A stretch of DNA of 6,553 bases, from the NCBI GenBank assembly GCA_019420265.1, contig JAHZHM010000333.1, positions 1 to 6,553 on the forward strand, written 5' to 3'. Within the stretch, counting starts at the first letter, position 1. Each line of letters opens with the position of its first letter. The notes beneath the pieces were generated by a model, which saw nothing but the letters and a program-made list of their open reading frames with translations, did not search any database and was not told the DNA's origin. This stretch comes from Clostridiales bacterium. Its GTDB lineage: Bacteria; Bacillota; Clostridia; Christensenellales; Christensenellaceae. Both the position numbers and the translations under genes were made by a program. Positions 5,577 to 6,553 of this stretch are shown piece after piece.

Positions 5577-5605
5577 GATTAAGAAAAGCCCTTGACCTTC
5601 CCCAC

Positions 5606-5635
5606 AAAAAAACCGCCTGGCTGGCGGTTTTTTAT
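5606..5635 (-). terminator. Intrinsic terminator of dnaA
   Basis: CCGCC (5613-5617) pairs with GGCGG (5623-5627) around TGGCT. The stem is flanked by A7 (5606-5612) on one side and T6 (5628-5633) on the other, which can extend it. On the minus strand this gives a GC stem followed by seven T residues, starting about 10 bases after the dnaA stop. It should therefore uncouple dnaA from dnaN. The symmetry means it could also stop plus-strand transcripts from the YbjQ-like gene. Confidence 0.88.
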
Positions 5636-5643
5636 TGCTGCGT

Positions 5644-6553
5644 TTAGAAATCCTTAATCTTCTGGGTGATGTCGCCGATGGTGCTGGCCAGCTCGGTGCT
5701 GGCGGCCATGGCCTCGGTGATTTTCTTGACGCCGTAAACCACGGTGGTGTGGTTGGTTACGCCCAGCAGCTCGCCGATGGATTGGAACGTCAGCTCGGTC
5801 ATGTTCTTGAGCAGATACATGGCAATCTGGCGGGGGAAGGCGATTTCACGGCTCTTCTTTTTGCTCTTGATGTCCTCCTCGGTGATGTCGTAATACTCGC
5901 AAACCTTGGAGACAATCTGCTTTGGCGTAATCACCCGGGTGCTGGGCCCGCCAGAGAAGAAAGTCTGCAGCGCCTTTTCGGCGATGGGCAGCGTGATGGA
6001 GGAAATGCCGTTCTCCAGCTGTGCGCTGGCGATAACTTTGGTCAGCGCGCCCTCCAAATCCCGGATGTTGGTATCCTCCTTGGAGGCGATATAGCTGATG
6101 ACGGCCTCGTCTATCTCCAGGTTGCAGCGGATGATTTCCTTGATATGCGGCACTTTCTGCTTCAAAATGGCCACGCGGGTCTCGTAGTCCGGCAGGCCGA
6201 TGTCTGTTAAAAGCCCCCATTGGAAGCGGGAGAGCAGGCGCTCCTCCAGCTTTGGAATTTCAGACGGCGGCTTGTCCGAGGAAAGCACAATCTGCTTATT
6301 GGCCTCGCGCAGGGTGTTGAAGGTGTGGAACAGCTCCTCCTGCGTCCCCTGGGCTTTGGAGATGAACTGAATATCGTCTATCATCAGCACGTCCACCTTG
6401 CGGAACTTGTTGCGGAACGCCTCGGTGGTGTGCTTCTGGATGGATTCGATGAACTCGTTGGTAAAGGCTTCGGTGGTGATATAGATGATTTTGGCCGTGG
6501 GGTTGTTCTCCAAAATGCGGTTGCCGATGGCGTGCATCAGATGGGTTTTTCCC
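5644..6553 (-). CDS. dnaA: Chromosomal replication initiator protein DnaA, 3' part
   Basis: DnaA binds DnaA boxes, forms an ATP-dependent filament and opens oriC. The last 302 residues are visible; domains I and II and the start of Walker A lie beyond the right edge. Counting from the first visible residue, GKTHL (1-5) is the end of Walker A. VDVLMIDDIQF with D59-D60 is Walker B. LSSDKPPSEI fits sensor I, LEERLLSRFQWGL is the arginine-containing box VII region, and NIRDLEGAL is the sensor II helix. Domain IV carries KKKSREIAFPRQIAMYLLKNMT and the recognition segment GVTNHTTVVYGVKKI. Most DnaA proteins have GGRDH(S/T)T there, so the Arg and Asp are replaced by Thr and Asn. The protein ends in TQKIKDF. 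A strong terminator follows, so dnaA probably forms its own transcription unit. Confidence 0.97.
   Translation of the reverse strand, partial: GKTHLMHAIGNRILENNPTAKIIYITTEAFTNEFIESIQKHTTEAFRNKFRKVDVLMIDDIQFISKAQGTQEELFHTFNTLREANKQIVLSSDKPPSEIPKLEERLLSRFQWGLLTDIGLPDYETRVAILKQKVPHIKEIIRCNLEIDEAVISYIASKEDTNIRDLEGALTKVIASAQLENGISSITLPIAEKALQTFFSGGPSTRVITPKQIVSKVCEYYDITEEDIKSKKKSREIAFPRQIAMYLLKNMTELTFQSIGELLGVTNHTTVVYGVKKITEAMAASTELASTIGDITQKIKDF

Larger units (their letters stand above)
5187..5605. repeat. Right repeat cluster between the YbjQ-like gene and dnaA
   Basis: No gene is seen. Three plus-oriented units follow one another: about 5190-5250 (partial, with ACGCCGCTGACAATCATTCTG), 5251-5346, and about 5418-5500 (ending CATGCTCGCACAG). 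Triloop hairpins lie at 5373-5391 and 5560-5576, CCCTTGAC boxes at about 5404-5411 and 5589-5597, and the perfect palindrome CTATTATAATAG at 5539-5550. A small GAGATT/AATCTC hairpin (5192-5206) lies 9 bases past the stop of the plus-strand gene, without a T-run. The cluster faces the opposite way to the one at 3293-3797. Confidence 0.8.

Noticed and set aside
3293..5600. Insertion sequence or composite transposon
   Set aside because: No transposase or recombinase is encoded, and no target duplication could be identified around the repeat ends.
5635..6210. Plus-strand open frame opposite dnaA
   Set aside because: It is antisense to the conserved DnaA AAA+ and DNA-binding domains and shows no recognisable protein.

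Overview
The window is the chromosomal replication-initiation locus of a low-to-mid GC Firmicute, probably a member of the Clostridia. This rests on the gene order dnaA, dnaN, recF, all on the minus strand, on the protein sequences, and on a Bacillus-type origin unwinding element between dnaA and dnaN. The genus cannot be named from the sequence alone. dnaA is cut by the right window edge; recF and dnaN are complete.

Layout from left to right: repeat DNA downstream of recF (1-158); recF (159-1241, minus); about 650 bp of repeats, including a 190-bp tandem repeat, where many Firmicutes carry a small S4-domain gene (1242-1900); dnaN (1901-3001, minus); an oriC segment with an AT-rich stretch, six DnaA-trio triplets, a GC spacer and a set of DnaA-box-like sites (3018-3276); a repeat cluster (about 3293-3797); an AT-rich leader (3798-4069) and one plus-strand gene for a YbjQ-type plus zinc-ribbon protein of unknown function (4070-5182); a second repeat cluster in the opposite orientation (about 5187-5600); a clean intrinsic terminator (5606-5635); and the 3' part of dnaA (5644-6553, minus).

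DnaA would bind the boxes and the trio and open the AT-rich stretch just upstream of dnaN. The sliding clamp DnaN then supports the new forks, and RecF acts in gap repair and RecA loading. The usually compact operon has been pulled apart here. About 2.6 kb separates dnaA from dnaN, and it contains an AT-rich, oppositely oriented gene bracketed by inverted repeat clusters.

The most unusual content is the intergenic repeat family. It is a mosaic of a roughly 90-100 bp unit (at least nine copies on both strands), a short perfect hairpin with a three-base loop (seven copies, with variable loops and compensated stem changes) and a CCCTTGACC box. These modules lie 40-47 bp beyond the stop codon of all three minus-strand genes, and one repeat edge sits where the recF ribosome binding site should be. 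No transposase, CRISPR array, tRNA or rRNA was seen.
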